Below are positions 1 through 7,314 of a DNA stretch of 64,000 nt, in pieces. Source of the stretch: a candidate division WOR-3 bacterium (GTDB lineage Bacteria > Hydrothermota > UBA3072); contig JBDRZZ010000002.1 in NCBI GenBank assembly GCA_039804165.1, forward strand, positions 114,648 through 178,647, given 5' to 3'. Each line of letters begins with the position of its first letter. Position 1 is the first letter of the stretch. The notes under the pieces are model-generated. The model saw only the letters and a program-made list of their open reading frames with translations. It had not been told where the DNA came from and ran no database searches. The position numbers were made by a program, and so were the translations under genes.

Positions 1-609
1 GGTAAAGATTTCTTTAAAAAGGACAATTCCTTTCACTTTATTTCCAAATCTACGCTGTATTCGAGGAGATTGGGTTAATAGAAGGAGAAAGAATAATCCA
101 GTTATTCCATAGAACCAAATAAGATATTTTATGAGAGCACTCATTACACCAATACTCATATATCTTCTATAGTAATAAATGAAAGGGATAAGAATTGGTA
201 GAATAAGAGCAGAGAGAAAGCCTCTCGTGAATATAGCAGCACTCCCTTCAGGAATAGAAATTCCCTCTCTTTTACATACATAAATTTGAAAAGGGATTCC
301 GCCAATTTGCATTGGAGTAATAGCGCCAATTGCAAGCCCTCCCATTGTGAAATAAAAAGCTCCTTTCCAAGATATCTTTTCCCCCATTGCTTCTACGATG
401 TATCTGAGTCTCCAAATATCAAAGAAAAATCGTAGTCCAGTGGATAAAAAAGGTAGAACCAAGAGGAAAGGAGAAATTGTTTTTAAGTGGTGAATTGTTT
501 CTTTTTTTAGAGTAAGGGAAAGAATAATAGTTATAGACACTATTGAAAGGAAGAGAAATATTTTAATTCCTCTCCAGAAATCCTTTTTACTAAATTCGTT
601 TTCTGTCAA
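1..609 (-). CDS. flippase-like (UPF0104/LPG synthase TM) membrane protein, 3' part beyond window
   Basis: This reading frame is open from 609 down to base 1 and continues past the window edge, so only the first 203 residues are visible. It starts at TTG 609, directly after an in-frame stop, with GGGAG about 9 nt upstream; the start lies 20 nt inside the preceding gene. It contains several hydrophobic segments and the stretch GAITPMQIGGIPFQIY, which matches GAFLAAVTPFQTGGFPVQLY in the upstream gene. That motif is typical of the lysylphosphatidylglycerol-synthase transmembrane (UPF0104) family, many members of which are annotated as lipid flippase-like proteins. It is the second of two tandem paralogues. 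The substrate is unknown; family assignment is fairly secure. Confidence 0.75.
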   Translation of the reverse strand, partial: MTENEFSKKDFWRGIKIFLFLSIVSITIILSLTLKKETIHHLKTISPFLLVLPFLSTGLRFFFDIWRLRYIVEAMGEKISWKGAFYFTMGGLAIGAITPMQIGGIPFQIYVCKREGISIPEGSAAIFTRGFLSALILPILIPFIYYYRRYMSIGVMSALIKYLIWFYGITGLFFLLLLTQSPRIQRRFGNKVKGIVLFKEIFT

Positions 610-1645
610 TTTCTAAATCTCCCAATTTTAAAACATCAAGAACCAGGATACCTCCGATAAGAGCGCTTAAATAAAAAGTAAAGAATCTCCATAATATTGT
701 AAATACGCCAAGCAAATTTCTTCCAATTATTCCTAAGAACAAAACAGCAAAAACCCCTTCAGTTACTCCAGTTGCCCCAGGAGTTGGAGAAAAGAAAGAA
801 AAAAATATGACTACTAACTGTAAAAAGGCGATCTTAAAGAAAGATTCTTCTATTCCAATTCCTTTAAGGAGTAAAGAAGCTATAAAGAAATAAGGAATAT
901 AAGTAATAAAAGTCAAGAAGAAGCTTCCTATTGAATGCCATTTCTTTTTCTTAACAAAAAACCAAAATCCTTCTTTCATTTCTTCAATTTCTTTGAAAAG
1001 TTTAAAGATCAATTTTGTTCCTTTTTTTCTTTTTTTCTTGATTAATCTATAAACTAAACGTTTTATAATTTCTGGTTTAATAAGAATAAATGTTATAATG
1101 AGTATTATGATAGAATAAACAATAATACTGTATTTGGATAAAATATTTATGGATTTTATCTCGGTTTCTTTAATAAGGATAGGAAAAAGAAAAGGAAATA
1201 GAACGAGCATCATTATTGAATAGAAAATAGCACGAAGAAGAATAATAAGACTCCCTTTCCCGTAAGAAATCTTTGCTTTCTTCAACAGGTATAACTGAAC
1301 CGGGAAGCCTCCTGTCTGGAAAGGAGTTACTGCAGCGAGAAAAGCCCCTGTTAAAATAATCTCAATAGAGGTCTTTAAATCACACCATTTATCGCTTACC
1401 CCTTGGCATAAAAGAGAAATTCTACAGCTATCTAATAAAACGTGAATTACCCAACATAATAGAGAAAATAATAAAAAAAATGGGTCTATTTTTTTGAAAG
1501 CATAAGAAAGTTTTTTTATAATGTTTAAACTAAACTTTTTCCCTGGTTCAGGATCGGAAAAAAAGAGAAGGGCTAACATTGTAAAAACAAGAAGTATTAC
1601 AAATAACTTAAGCCCTTTTCTCACTTTAGTTTTCAAGGTTGCCAT
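590..1645 (-). CDS. flippase-like (UPF0104/LPG synthase TM) integral membrane protein
   Basis: 351 residues with about eight hydrophobic segments. The family signature is seen near residues 95-115 (GAFLAAVTPFQTGGFPVQ) and in the conserved PTPGATGVTEG segment near residues 285-297. There is no fused soluble aminoacyl-phosphatidylglycerol synthase domain, so this is the membrane half only. GGAG lies about 9 nt before the ATG. The gene follows panC by 10 nt and overlaps the next paralogue by 20 nt, so it is probably cotranscribed with folK-dNK-panC although no functional link is known. Family members are proposed to move or modify lipids or polyisoprenyl-linked molecules; the precise role here is unknown. 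Confidence 0.8.
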   Translation of the reverse strand: MATLKTKVRKGLKLFVILLVFTMLALLFFSDPEPGKKFSLNIIKKLSYAFKKIDPFFLLFSLLCWVIHVLLDSCRISLLCQGVSDKWCDLKTSIEIILTGAFLAAVTPFQTGGFPVQLYLLKKAKISYGKGSLIILLRAIFYSIMMLVLFPFLFPILIKETEIKSINILSKYSIIVYSIIILIITFILIKPEIIKRLVYRLIKKKRKKGTKLIFKLFKEIEEMKEGFWFFVKKKKWHSIGSFFLTFITYIPYFFIASLLLKGIGIEESFFKIAFLQLVVIFFSFFSPTPGATGVTEGVFAVLFLGIIGRNLLGVFTILWRFFTFYLSALIGGILVLDVLKLGDLEIDRKRI

Positions 1646-1655
1646 TTTTTATCTC

Positions 1656-2504
1656 CTATTTTAGGGAAATTTCCATATTGTCTATGAGTCTGGCTTTCCC
1701 TATCCATACAGCCATTAAAACCCTAACTGTTTTTTTAACTTCTTTTACTTCTTCAAGAGTTTCAGGGTCTACAAACTCTATATAATCAATCTTTGGATAC
1801 TTTTTTGTTTTAATTAGTTCTATCATCTTTTCTTTTAAAAATTCAACATCACAAATCCCATTTTCTACTAATTTTTTTGCAAGGATTAGAGATTCATAAA
1901 GAACGCTTGCTTCTTTTCTTTCTATAGGAGTGAGATAAATATTTCTTGAACTTTTAGCAAGGCCATCTTCTTCTCTAACAATTGGAGAAGAAATAATTTT
2001 TATTGGGAGATTTAAATCTCTTACCATTTTTTTTATAATCACATATTGTTGGTAATCTTTTTCTCCAAAAATAGCCAAATCTGGTTGAACAATATTAAAA
2101 AGTTTTAAAACAACAGTTGTAACTCCTCTAAAATGGTTCGGTCTAGTCTTCCCACAAAGCTTATCTGAAAGTTCTTCAACTTTGCAGAAAGTTTTAAATC
2201 CCTCTGGATACATCTCTCTTACCTCAGGAATAAAAACAGCATCTACTTTTTTCTCTCTAAGGAGCTCTAAATCTCTACTTTCATCTCTTGGATATTCGTT
2301 GTAATCTTCTCCTTCACCAAATTGAGTAGGATTCACAAAGATTGATACAACTACTACATCTGATTCTCTTTTTGCAACATCAACTAGGCTTAGATGTCCT
2401 TCATGGAGAAAACCCATTGTGGGAACAAACCCAATTTTTATATTTTTTCGTTTTTTTTCTAAGGAGTAATTTTGTTGTTCAGTTATTTTTCTAAAAATTT
2501 TCAT
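1656..2504 (-). CDS. panC: pantothenate synthetase (pantoate--beta-alanine ligase)
   Basis: Joins pantoate and beta-alanine using ATP to make pantothenate, the precursor of coenzyme A. The 282-residue length is normal for the family. The nucleotidyl-transferase signature PTMGFLHEGHLSLV is at residues 28-41, with HEGH at 34-37. Also present are the conserved VVSIFVNPTQFG stretch, FGEKDYQQ, and the KSSRN motif equivalent to KMSKS. The start ATG overlaps the stop of the upstream deoxynucleoside kinase by one base. Aspartate decarboxylase (panD), which makes beta-alanine, is in this window far away at 54412-54747; panB is not seen here. Confidence 0.96.
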   Translation of the reverse strand: MKIFRKITEQQNYSLEKKRKNIKIGFVPTMGFLHEGHLSLVDVAKRESDVVVVSIFVNPTQFGEGEDYNEYPRDESRDLELLREKKVDAVFIPEVREMYPEGFKTFCKVEELSDKLCGKTRPNHFRGVTTVVLKLFNIVQPDLAIFGEKDYQQYVIIKKMVRDLNLPIKIISSPIVREEDGLAKSSRNIYLTPIERKEASVLYESLILAKKLVENGICDVEFLKEKMIELIKTKKYPKIDYIEFVDPETLEEVKEVKKTVRVLMAVWIGKARLIDNMEISLK

Positions 2505-3136
2505 TATCCAAGAGATAAATAGTTGATTCCTGTCCGGATTGAATCAATTTCTTTTTTTAATAGTTCAAGATGAGAAGGCTCGTTTAAGAAGTCGAACTCA
2601 TTCGAATTTACAATCAATACAGGGCTCTTTTGAAAATGGAAGAAATACTCATTATAAGAACTTACAAGAAGTTTTATATAATCTTCTTTTATCTTTCTTT
2701 CATAAGTTCTCCCTCTTTTTCTAATTCTTTCCATCAAGGTATCAACACTTGCCTGAAGATAAACCACAAGGTCTGGTTTTATAATATCTTTTTCAAGAAG
2801 ATTGTAAAATTTCTCATATATAATGATTTCCTTCTCGTTGAGGTTAATTAATGCAAACAATCTGTCTTTATCGAATGTGTAATCAGAAATAACTCTTCTT
2901 GTAAAAAGTTCTCTATTGGTTAAATTTCTAAGTTCATTGTAACGAGAAAGTAAGAAAAAAATTTGAGTTGGGAAGGCATATCTTTCAGGATCTTCATAAA
3001 ATTGAGGTAGGAATGGATTACCATCTATATCTTCAAGAACCATTTTCGCTTCATATTCTTTTGAAAGTAATTTAACAAGGGTTGTTTTTCCTACCCCTAT
3101 TACTCCCTCAACTGCAATATACTCCCAGTTTTCCAT
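2504..3136 (-). CDS. deoxynucleoside kinase family protein
   Basis: 210 residues. The P-loop GVIGVGKT is at residues 11-18. A DYTFDKDRLFA segment matches the conserved D-R substrate/LID region of deoxyadenosine/deoxycytidine kinases, and RIRKRGRTYER matches the arginine-rich lid. The enzyme salvages deoxynucleosides by 5'-phosphorylation; the preferred base cannot be read from the sequence. The ATG lies 37 nt inside the end of folK, and the stop overlaps panC, so the three genes form one tightly coupled operon. No good Shine-Dalgarno precedes the start, which suggests translational coupling to folK. A start slightly downstream is unlikely because the P-loop is so close to the N terminus. Confidence 0.9.
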   Translation of the reverse strand: MENWEYIAVEGVIGVGKTTLVKLLSKEYEAKMVLEDIDGNPFLPQFYEDPERYAFPTQIFFLLSRYNELRNLTNRELFTRRVISDYTFDKDRLFALINLNEKEIIIYEKFYNLLEKDIIKPDLVVYLQASVDTLMERIRKRGRTYERKIKEDYIKLLVSSYNEYFFHFQKSPVLIVNSNEFDFLNEPSHLELLKKEIDSIRTGINYLSLG

Positions 3137-3597
3137 ACTTTTTTCTTATCAGGAGATTTTAATAGTAAATTTTTAATCTTTTCTCCGCTTATTGGTTCTA
3201 TTTCCTCTTCTGCGATTTCTGAAAGTGGTTCAAGGTAAAAGTTTCTTTCTCTAAGTAAAGGGTGAGGAACTACCAATTTTGGAGTTTTAAATATTATACC
3301 TTTGATAAGGAGAAGGTCAAGATCTATAATCCTTGGTTCCCATTTTCCTTTTTTCTTTCTCCCCATCTTTTCTTCTATAAAACACAGGTTAAAAAAAAGA
3401 TCCTTAATAGAGCAATTGGTCCTTATAAAGACACAAGCATTTAAGAATTCTGGTAGATCTTCTCTTCCCCAAGGCTCGGTCTTGTAGATATGTGAGCCCT
3501 TAACCTCTCCAAGTTTCGAAATCATATTAAATGCTATTTGAAGATTTTCATCTCTCTTGCCAATATTAGAACCAAGAGAAATATAAGCTTGAATCAT
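3100..3597 (-). CDS. folK: 2-amino-4-hydroxy-6-hydroxymethyldihydropteridine pyrophosphokinase (HPPK)
   Basis: Transfers pyrophosphate from ATP to hydroxymethyl-dihydropterin in folate synthesis. 165 residues, usual size. The N terminus has AYISLGSNIGKRDENL, the middle has KTEPWGREDLPEFLN, and the active-site signature PRIIDLDLLL precedes VPHPLLRERNF, all diagnostic for HPPK. It is the first gene of the folK-dNK-panC operon. A promoter lies just upstream on this strand. No Shine-Dalgarno is visible before the ATG (the preceding bases are A/T only), and the predicted 5' leader is only about 9 nt. Other folate genes are not present in the window. Confidence 0.95.
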   Translation of the reverse strand: MIQAYISLGSNIGKRDENLQIAFNMISKLGEVKGSHIYKTEPWGREDLPEFLNACVFIRTNCSIKDLFFNLCFIEEKMGRKKKGKWEPRIIDLDLLLIKGIIFKTPKLVVPHPLLRERNFYLEPLSEIAEEEIEPISGEKIKNLLLKSPDKKKVWKTGSILQLRE

Positions 3598-3613
3598 TTT
3601 TTAATATATTTTG

Positions 3614-3641
3614 ATTATAATTTATGATTTGATATTGTCAA
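3614..3641 (-). promoter_or_regulatory. promoter of folK-dNK-panC operon
   Basis: On the minus strand TTGACA (3641-3636) and TATAAT (3619-3614) are both perfect consensus, separated by 16 bp. The folK ATG follows 16 nt after the -10 box, leaving a leader of roughly 9 nt. Confidence 0.8.
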
Positions 3642-3713
3642 CACTTTATTTTTCTTTTGCCTCTTGCGGATTTAAAAGTACCAATAAAATTATATTTAAA
3701 AAGGAGGGAATAA

Positions 3714-4286
3714 ATGGAAAAAATTTCTATAGAGACTGTCTATTTTGAAGAACCCGGAGTGGTAAATACAGAAGAGACTCTTAAAATTGCTTTAAAACGT
3801 TTGAAAGAGCTAAGAATAGAACAAATTGTTATTGCTTCTACAACGGGATATACTGCTCTTAAGGCTATGGAGCTTTTTAAAGATCCTAAGCCTATAATTG
3901 TTACTCACTCCACAGGTTTTAATAAACCAAATGAACAGGAATTTCCAGGAGAGACGAGAAAGAAGCTTGAGGAGATGGGTGCTACTATTTTGACCTCTCT
4001 GCATTCATTTGGTGGAATAGGAAGAGCGGTTCGTAAGAAATTCCAGACTTATCAACTTGAAGACATTTTGGCTGGAACCCTTCGCATTTTTGGAGAAGGG
4101 ACAAAAGTGGCTTGTGAGATTACTCTTATGGCAGCAGATGCAGGGCTTATAAATACGGATAAAGAAGTCATTGCGATTGGAGGAACTGGAAGAGGTGCTG
4201 ATACTGCTTTGGTTTTAAAACCTGCAAATACTCAGAATTTCTTTGATCTAAGAGTGAAAGAAGTTCTTTGTAAACCTCGATTTTAG
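3714..4286 (+). CDS. stand-alone pyruvate kinase alpha/beta (C-terminal) domain protein
   Basis: 190 residues with no catalytic TIM-barrel. The sequence matches the free-standing PK_C-type (pyruvate kinase alpha/beta) domain family: TEETLKIALKRLKELRIEQIVIASTTGYTALKA near the N terminus, IIVTHSTGFNKPNEQEF in the middle, and IAIGGTGRGADTALVLKPA near the C terminus. In pyruvate kinase this domain carries the allosteric site; the free-standing proteins have no established reaction. The start is supported by AAAAAGGAGGG 6-7 nt upstream of ATG 3714. It is a single gene, converging with the ABC ATPase gene that it overlaps by 4 bp at the stop codons. Confidence 0.85.
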   Translation: MEKISIETVYFEEPGVVNTEETLKIALKRLKELRIEQIVIASTTGYTALKAMELFKDPKPIIVTHSTGFNKPNEQEFPGETRKKLEEMGATILTSLHSFGGIGRAVRKKFQTYQLEDILAGTLRIFGEGTKVACEITLMAADAGLINTDKEVIAIGGTGRGADTALVLKPANTQNFFDLRVKEVLCKPRF

Positions 4287-5068
4287 AATTTAAGTGCTTC
4301 AATAAGCTTTTCCGTAGTATAAGGTATTATATCTGAACGTAGTTTAATACCATTTTCTTTAAGTTTTTCTGCAAGGATTACACTGGAAGGAAGATCGCAT
4401 CCAGCTTTTTTTACTAACTCCCAATCCACCTCTTGAGGTGGAAAAGAGAAAATTATTTTTCCATCCATAAGTAAACTAACTCTATCTACAAAAGAAATAA
4501 CACTATCGAAATCTTGAGAGATTATTGTTATTCCAAGCTTCCTTTTTAAGGTTTTGAGTACAGTTACAACTTTATCTTTATTTTTCCAATCTAATCCCAC
4601 AAAAGGGTCGTCAAGGATAAGATAAGTAGGTTCCCATATGAGAAGAGAAGCTAAACATAACATCCTCTGTTCTCCATAAGAAAGCTCAAAGGGAGAATGG
4701 TTCAAAATATCTTCGGTGAGCCCTAATAATTCTAAAGTCTCTTTAATTTTTTCTTTGAGGCTTTCCCTTTCTTCTTTTCTTATACCGTAAATCATCTCTT
4801 CAAGGACTGTATCGTTAAAGAAAAAATCTTCAGGAAATTGAAACATTAATCCCATTTTTCTTCTTAAACTACTAAGATCCCCTTTTGCTAAAAAGATCCT
4901 ACCCTTATTTGGTTGAAGAAGCCCTTTTAGTATCATTGCAAAGGTGCTTTTCCCTGCACCTGTTGGACCAACCAAAAGGTGAAATTCATCTAAACCGAGT
5001 GAAATTGAGCAGTCTTTTATAATCTCTTTATCCTCATAGCTAAAACAAACATTTTTCAGAATAATCAT
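4283..5068 (-). CDS. ECF-type ABC transporter ATP-binding protein (EcfA-like)
   Basis: 261 residues forming one ABC ATPase. Walker A is GPTGAGKST near residue 34, the Q-loop is LMFQFPEDFFF, the signature is LSYGEQ and Walker B is YLILDDPFVGLDW. The F-P-E-D after the Q-loop glutamine and the overall layout resemble the EcfA2/CbiO ATPases of energy-coupling-factor vitamin and metal transporters. It overlaps the partner ATPase by 4 bp. An EcfA pair normally works with a transmembrane EcfT protein and an S component. Neither is adjacent, but a BioY S component is found at 20831-21433. The switch-region residue following Walker B is not the usual glutamate-rich form: D-P replaces E-P, as in many Ecf/Cbi ATPases. 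Confidence 0.85.
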   Translation of the reverse strand: MIILKNVCFSYEDKEIIKDCSISLGLDEFHLLVGPTGAGKSTFAMILKGLLQPNKGRIFLAKGDLSSLRRKMGLMFQFPEDFFFNDTVLEEMIYGIRKEERESLKEKIKETLELLGLTEDILNHSPFELSYGEQRMLCLASLLIWEPTYLILDDPFVGLDWKNKDKVVTVLKTLKRKLGITIISQDFDSVISFVDRVSLLMDGKIIFSFPPQEVDWELVKKAGCDLPSSVILAEKLKENGIKLRSDIIPYTTEKLIEALKF

Positions 5069-5820
5069 TTAAACACTTCTATAATTTTCTCATATTGTGA
5101 GATCTTTTCTTTATTTTCTTCAAGTAATCTAAAGAAAGAAGAGTCATATGAGAAATGGAAGATTCTTTCCAAAATAGAGGCGCTCCCATTAAAAGTTATT
5201 TTGCCGTTTTCTAAAAAAACAACTCTCTCCCCAAAATTTATTTCTTTGAAATTCTGAGTTATTATTAAAAGGGAAGAATATGACTTTTCCCAAATTTCGT
5301 AAATCTTTTCTTTCCATTTTCTGTCTAGGAAAGAGGTAACTTCGTCAAATATGATATATTCTGGCTCCATTGAATAAACACTTGCTATGGCTACAATCTG
5401 TTTCTCTCCGGCTGAAAGAGAAAGGGGGTCCTTTTCTAGAAGAAACTCAAGATTAAAATCTTTAATTATTGAATGGACCTTTTCTTTTATTTCTTTTTTG
5501 TCTTCTTTTATATTACTTAAGCCAAAACTAATTTCTCTCTCTACATTAGTTGTAACAAATTGAGTTTCCGGATCCTGAAAAACTATCCCAATTTTTTTTC
5601 TAAGAGATTTCAAGTCATACTCTAAAATGTTTTTTGAATCTATAAAGATACTTCCAGAAGAAGGAGGTATTATACCTGCAAGTCCGAGAGCAAGGGTGGT
5701 TTTACCTGAACCATTTGGTCCTAATAGAACAATTTTCTCGCCTTTATCCCAGGAAAAATTAAAATTTTGAAGGATAGTATTCCCATTCCTTTTTAAAGTT
5801 AGAGCTTCAGCTTTTATCAC
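5065..5820 (-). CDS. ECF-type ABC transporter ATP-binding protein (EcfA-like)
   Basis: 251 residues with Walker A GPNGSGKTT near residue 34, Q-loop IVFQDPETQFV, signature LSAGEKQ and Walker B YIIFDEVTSFLD. The Q-D-P-E-T-Q-F motif is typical of EcfA1/CbiO ATPases. It is paired with the next ATPase through an ATGA-type 4-bp overlap, consistent with a heterodimer. It lies 12 nt downstream of the M23 peptidase gene and probably shares its promoter. No EcfT-like membrane gene follows, because the ATPase pair runs straight into a convergent gene, so the permease must be encoded elsewhere. Confidence 0.86.
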   Translation of the reverse strand: MIKAEALTLKRNGNTILQNFNFSWDKGEKIVLLGPNGSGKTTLALGLAGIIPPSSGSIFIDSKNILEYDLKSLRKKIGIVFQDPETQFVTTNVEREISFGLSNIKEDKKEIKEKVHSIIKDFNLEFLLEKDPLSLSAGEKQIVAIASVYSMEPEYIIFDEVTSFLDRKWKEKIYEIWEKSYSSLLIITQNFKEINFGERVVFLENGKITFNGSASILERIFHFSYDSSFFRLLEENKEKISQYEKIIEVFK

Positions 5821-5832
5821 AAAAGAGTTAGG

Positions 5833-6735
5833 TTAATAAGTATACGGAAAAGTGTCAAGATAACCCATAGGGTTTACTACGTTACCTAAAACCCTAACCT
5901 CATAATGTAAATGTGTTCCGGTGGTGAAACCTGTGCACCCCATTGTTCCGATTACATGGCCTCTTTTCACTTCCTGCCCTTCCTTAACATAGGCTCTATT
6001 TAAATGAGCATATCTGGTGGAGAAACCATATCCGTGATCAATCACAACAACATTTCCATAACCTCCCCAGCGACCTGCAAATGTTACTACACCATCAGCA
6101 GTAGCCACAACAGGAGTGTTTGCTCTATTAGATATATCATATCCTTTATGAAATTCTTTCCCTCCTGTAATAGGATGAGGTCTCCATCCAAAACCACTTG
6201 TGATACGTCCTGTAGTAGGCCATAATGAAGGGTAATGAGAAAGTTTATCTTGTAATTCTTTTAATTTATTATCAGCATTCTTAAGGGTTTGCCGTTCAAG
6301 TTCTATAAGATTAGCAACTTTTTCAATCTGTCTTTCTACTTCTTTTACTCCCGAATCTAATTCTAAAGAATAAAACTCTTTAGTTTTTTGGAAACCACCA
6401 GTTCCCATTTCTTTAATCGCTTTGTTTACAGCTCTTAATTTTCCTATAAGGGATAATATTTCATTGTTTCTACCTATCTCAGCTAAATTTTCTTGAAGAG
6501 ATTCTACTTTTTGTTTAATCCCTAAAAACTTAGTTAAATATTCGTTTCTTTTATATTCCAATTTCTTATATTCTAATAATAAAGCCTTTTTCTTAGTTCC
6601 CTCAATGGTTATATAAGTAAAGGCGCCAAGTAATGTGCTCAAGACTATGATAGTATAAAAAACTACCTTTTCACTAAAAGTAATACTCCATATTTTCCCT
6701 TTATAGGTAATAAAGAGTAAAGTCCATTTTTTCAT
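5833..6735 (-). CDS. M23-family murein peptidase (LytM/EnvC/NlpD type), membrane-anchored
   Basis: 300 residues: a short cytoplasmic start, one membrane segment (about residues 25-45), a coiled-coil region to about residue 165, then a C-terminal LytM/peptidase M23 domain. Zn-binding residues are visible in HPITGGKEFHKGYDIS (H-x3-D) and GTHLHYEVRV (HxH), so the domain should be catalytically competent. It likely cleaves peptide cross-links in peptidoglycan in the periplasm. It is first in an operon with the two Ecf-type ATPases. Being next to ABC ATPases recalls FtsEX-EnvC, but these ATPases look like EcfA rather than FtsE and no FtsX is present. The leader is about 7 nt with no Shine-Dalgarno. 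Confidence 0.88.
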   Translation of the reverse strand: MKKWTLLFITYKGKIWSITFSEKVVFYTIIVLSTLLGAFTYITIEGTKKKALLLEYKKLEYKRNEYLTKFLGIKQKVESLQENLAEIGRNNEILSLIGKLRAVNKAIKEMGTGGFQKTKEFYSLELDSGVKEVERQIEKVANLIELERQTLKNADNKLKELQDKLSHYPSLWPTTGRITSGFGWRPHPITGGKEFHKGYDISNRANTPVVATADGVVTFAGRWGGYGNVVVIDHGYGFSTRYAHLNRAYVKEGQEVKRGHVIGTMGCTGFTTGTHLHYEVRVLGNVVNPMGYLDTFPYTY

Positions 6736-6749
6736 TATTATTAATTAAT

Positions 6750-6777
6750 ATTTTAATAATTTATAAGAAGTTGTCAA
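6750..6777 (-). promoter_or_regulatory. promoter of M23 peptidase operon
   Basis: Minus strand TTGACA (6777-6772), 16-bp spacer, TAAAAT (6755-6750). The ATG at 6735 comes 14 nt after the -10 box, implying a very short leader of A/T only. Confidence 0.7.
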
Positions 6778-6861
6778 GGGGAATTTTGTGTTAAAGTTTA
6801 AGATAGAGGTAAATAGGCAAATAAGGATATTTTGACTTTTCTTATAAATCTTAGTTAAGAC

Positions 6862-6888
6862 TTGACAAGCTATTATTAAATTTATAAT
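6862..6888 (+). promoter_or_regulatory. promoter of BamE-like lipoprotein gene
   Basis: TTGACA at 6862-6867 and TATAAT at 6883-6888 with a 15-bp spacer, followed by a GGGGGAGG ribosome binding site at about 6899 and ATG 6914. Confidence 0.65.
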
Positions 6889-6913
6889 CTTTTAAAAAGG
6901 GGGAGGTTTTTAA

Positions 6914-7303
6914 ATGAAAATAAAAGAGATTTTTAAACTTTTGATTGCATTTATATTAATTTTTGGTTGTGAATCTGGTAATGTTAGATATTATGATATT
7001 CCTGTGCCTGAACGGTATGGAGCCTCAGAATATTACAAATTAACAGAGCAAGCAAAAAGGAGATATTTAAGAGAATATCTTGGGTATGATGAGGAAACAA
7101 TTGAATATATTATAAAAGGTAAAGTTTTTAAGGGTATGAGCACTGAACAGGCTTTGTTAAGTTGGGGAAGACCTGATAATGTAGATAGAAAAGAAGGAAG
7201 CTGGGGGGTTCAAGAGAAGTGGTTTTATGATGTTGATTTTCAAGGATATAGTTCTAAATATCTATATTTCAAAAATGGGCGGTTAGAAGAGTGGAAAGAA
7301 TAG
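6914..7303 (+). CDS. small lipoprotein, BamE/SmpA-like
   Basis: 129 residues. A lipoprotein signal peptide ends in LIFGC, so Cys19 or so should be lipidated. The C-terminal half, VFKGMSTEQALLSWGRPD then EKWFYDVDF, YLYFKNGRLEEWKE, follows the pattern of the BamE/SmpA fold (a G-M-T-x-E-Q-V helix, G-x-P-D turn and W-x-Y strand). BamE assists outer-membrane protein assembly, and a BamD-like protein is encoded at 46702. The identity as true BamE is inference because this short fold also occurs in unrelated lipoproteins. A strong GGGGGAGG site precedes the start. It lies 11 nt upstream of the radical SAM gene. Confidence 0.6.
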   Translation: MKIKEIFKLLIAFILIFGCESGNVRYYDIPVPERYGASEYYKLTEQAKRRYLREYLGYDEETIEYIIKGKVFKGMSTEQALLSWGRPDNVDRKEGSWGVQEKWFYDVDFQGYSSKYLYFKNGRLEEWKE

Positions 7304-7314
7304 TTTAGTTTTTA

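Noticed and set aside
4283..6735. M23 peptidase plus ABC ATPases as an FtsEX-EnvC system
   Set aside because: The ATPases have EcfA/CbiO-type motifs and there is no FtsX-like permease.
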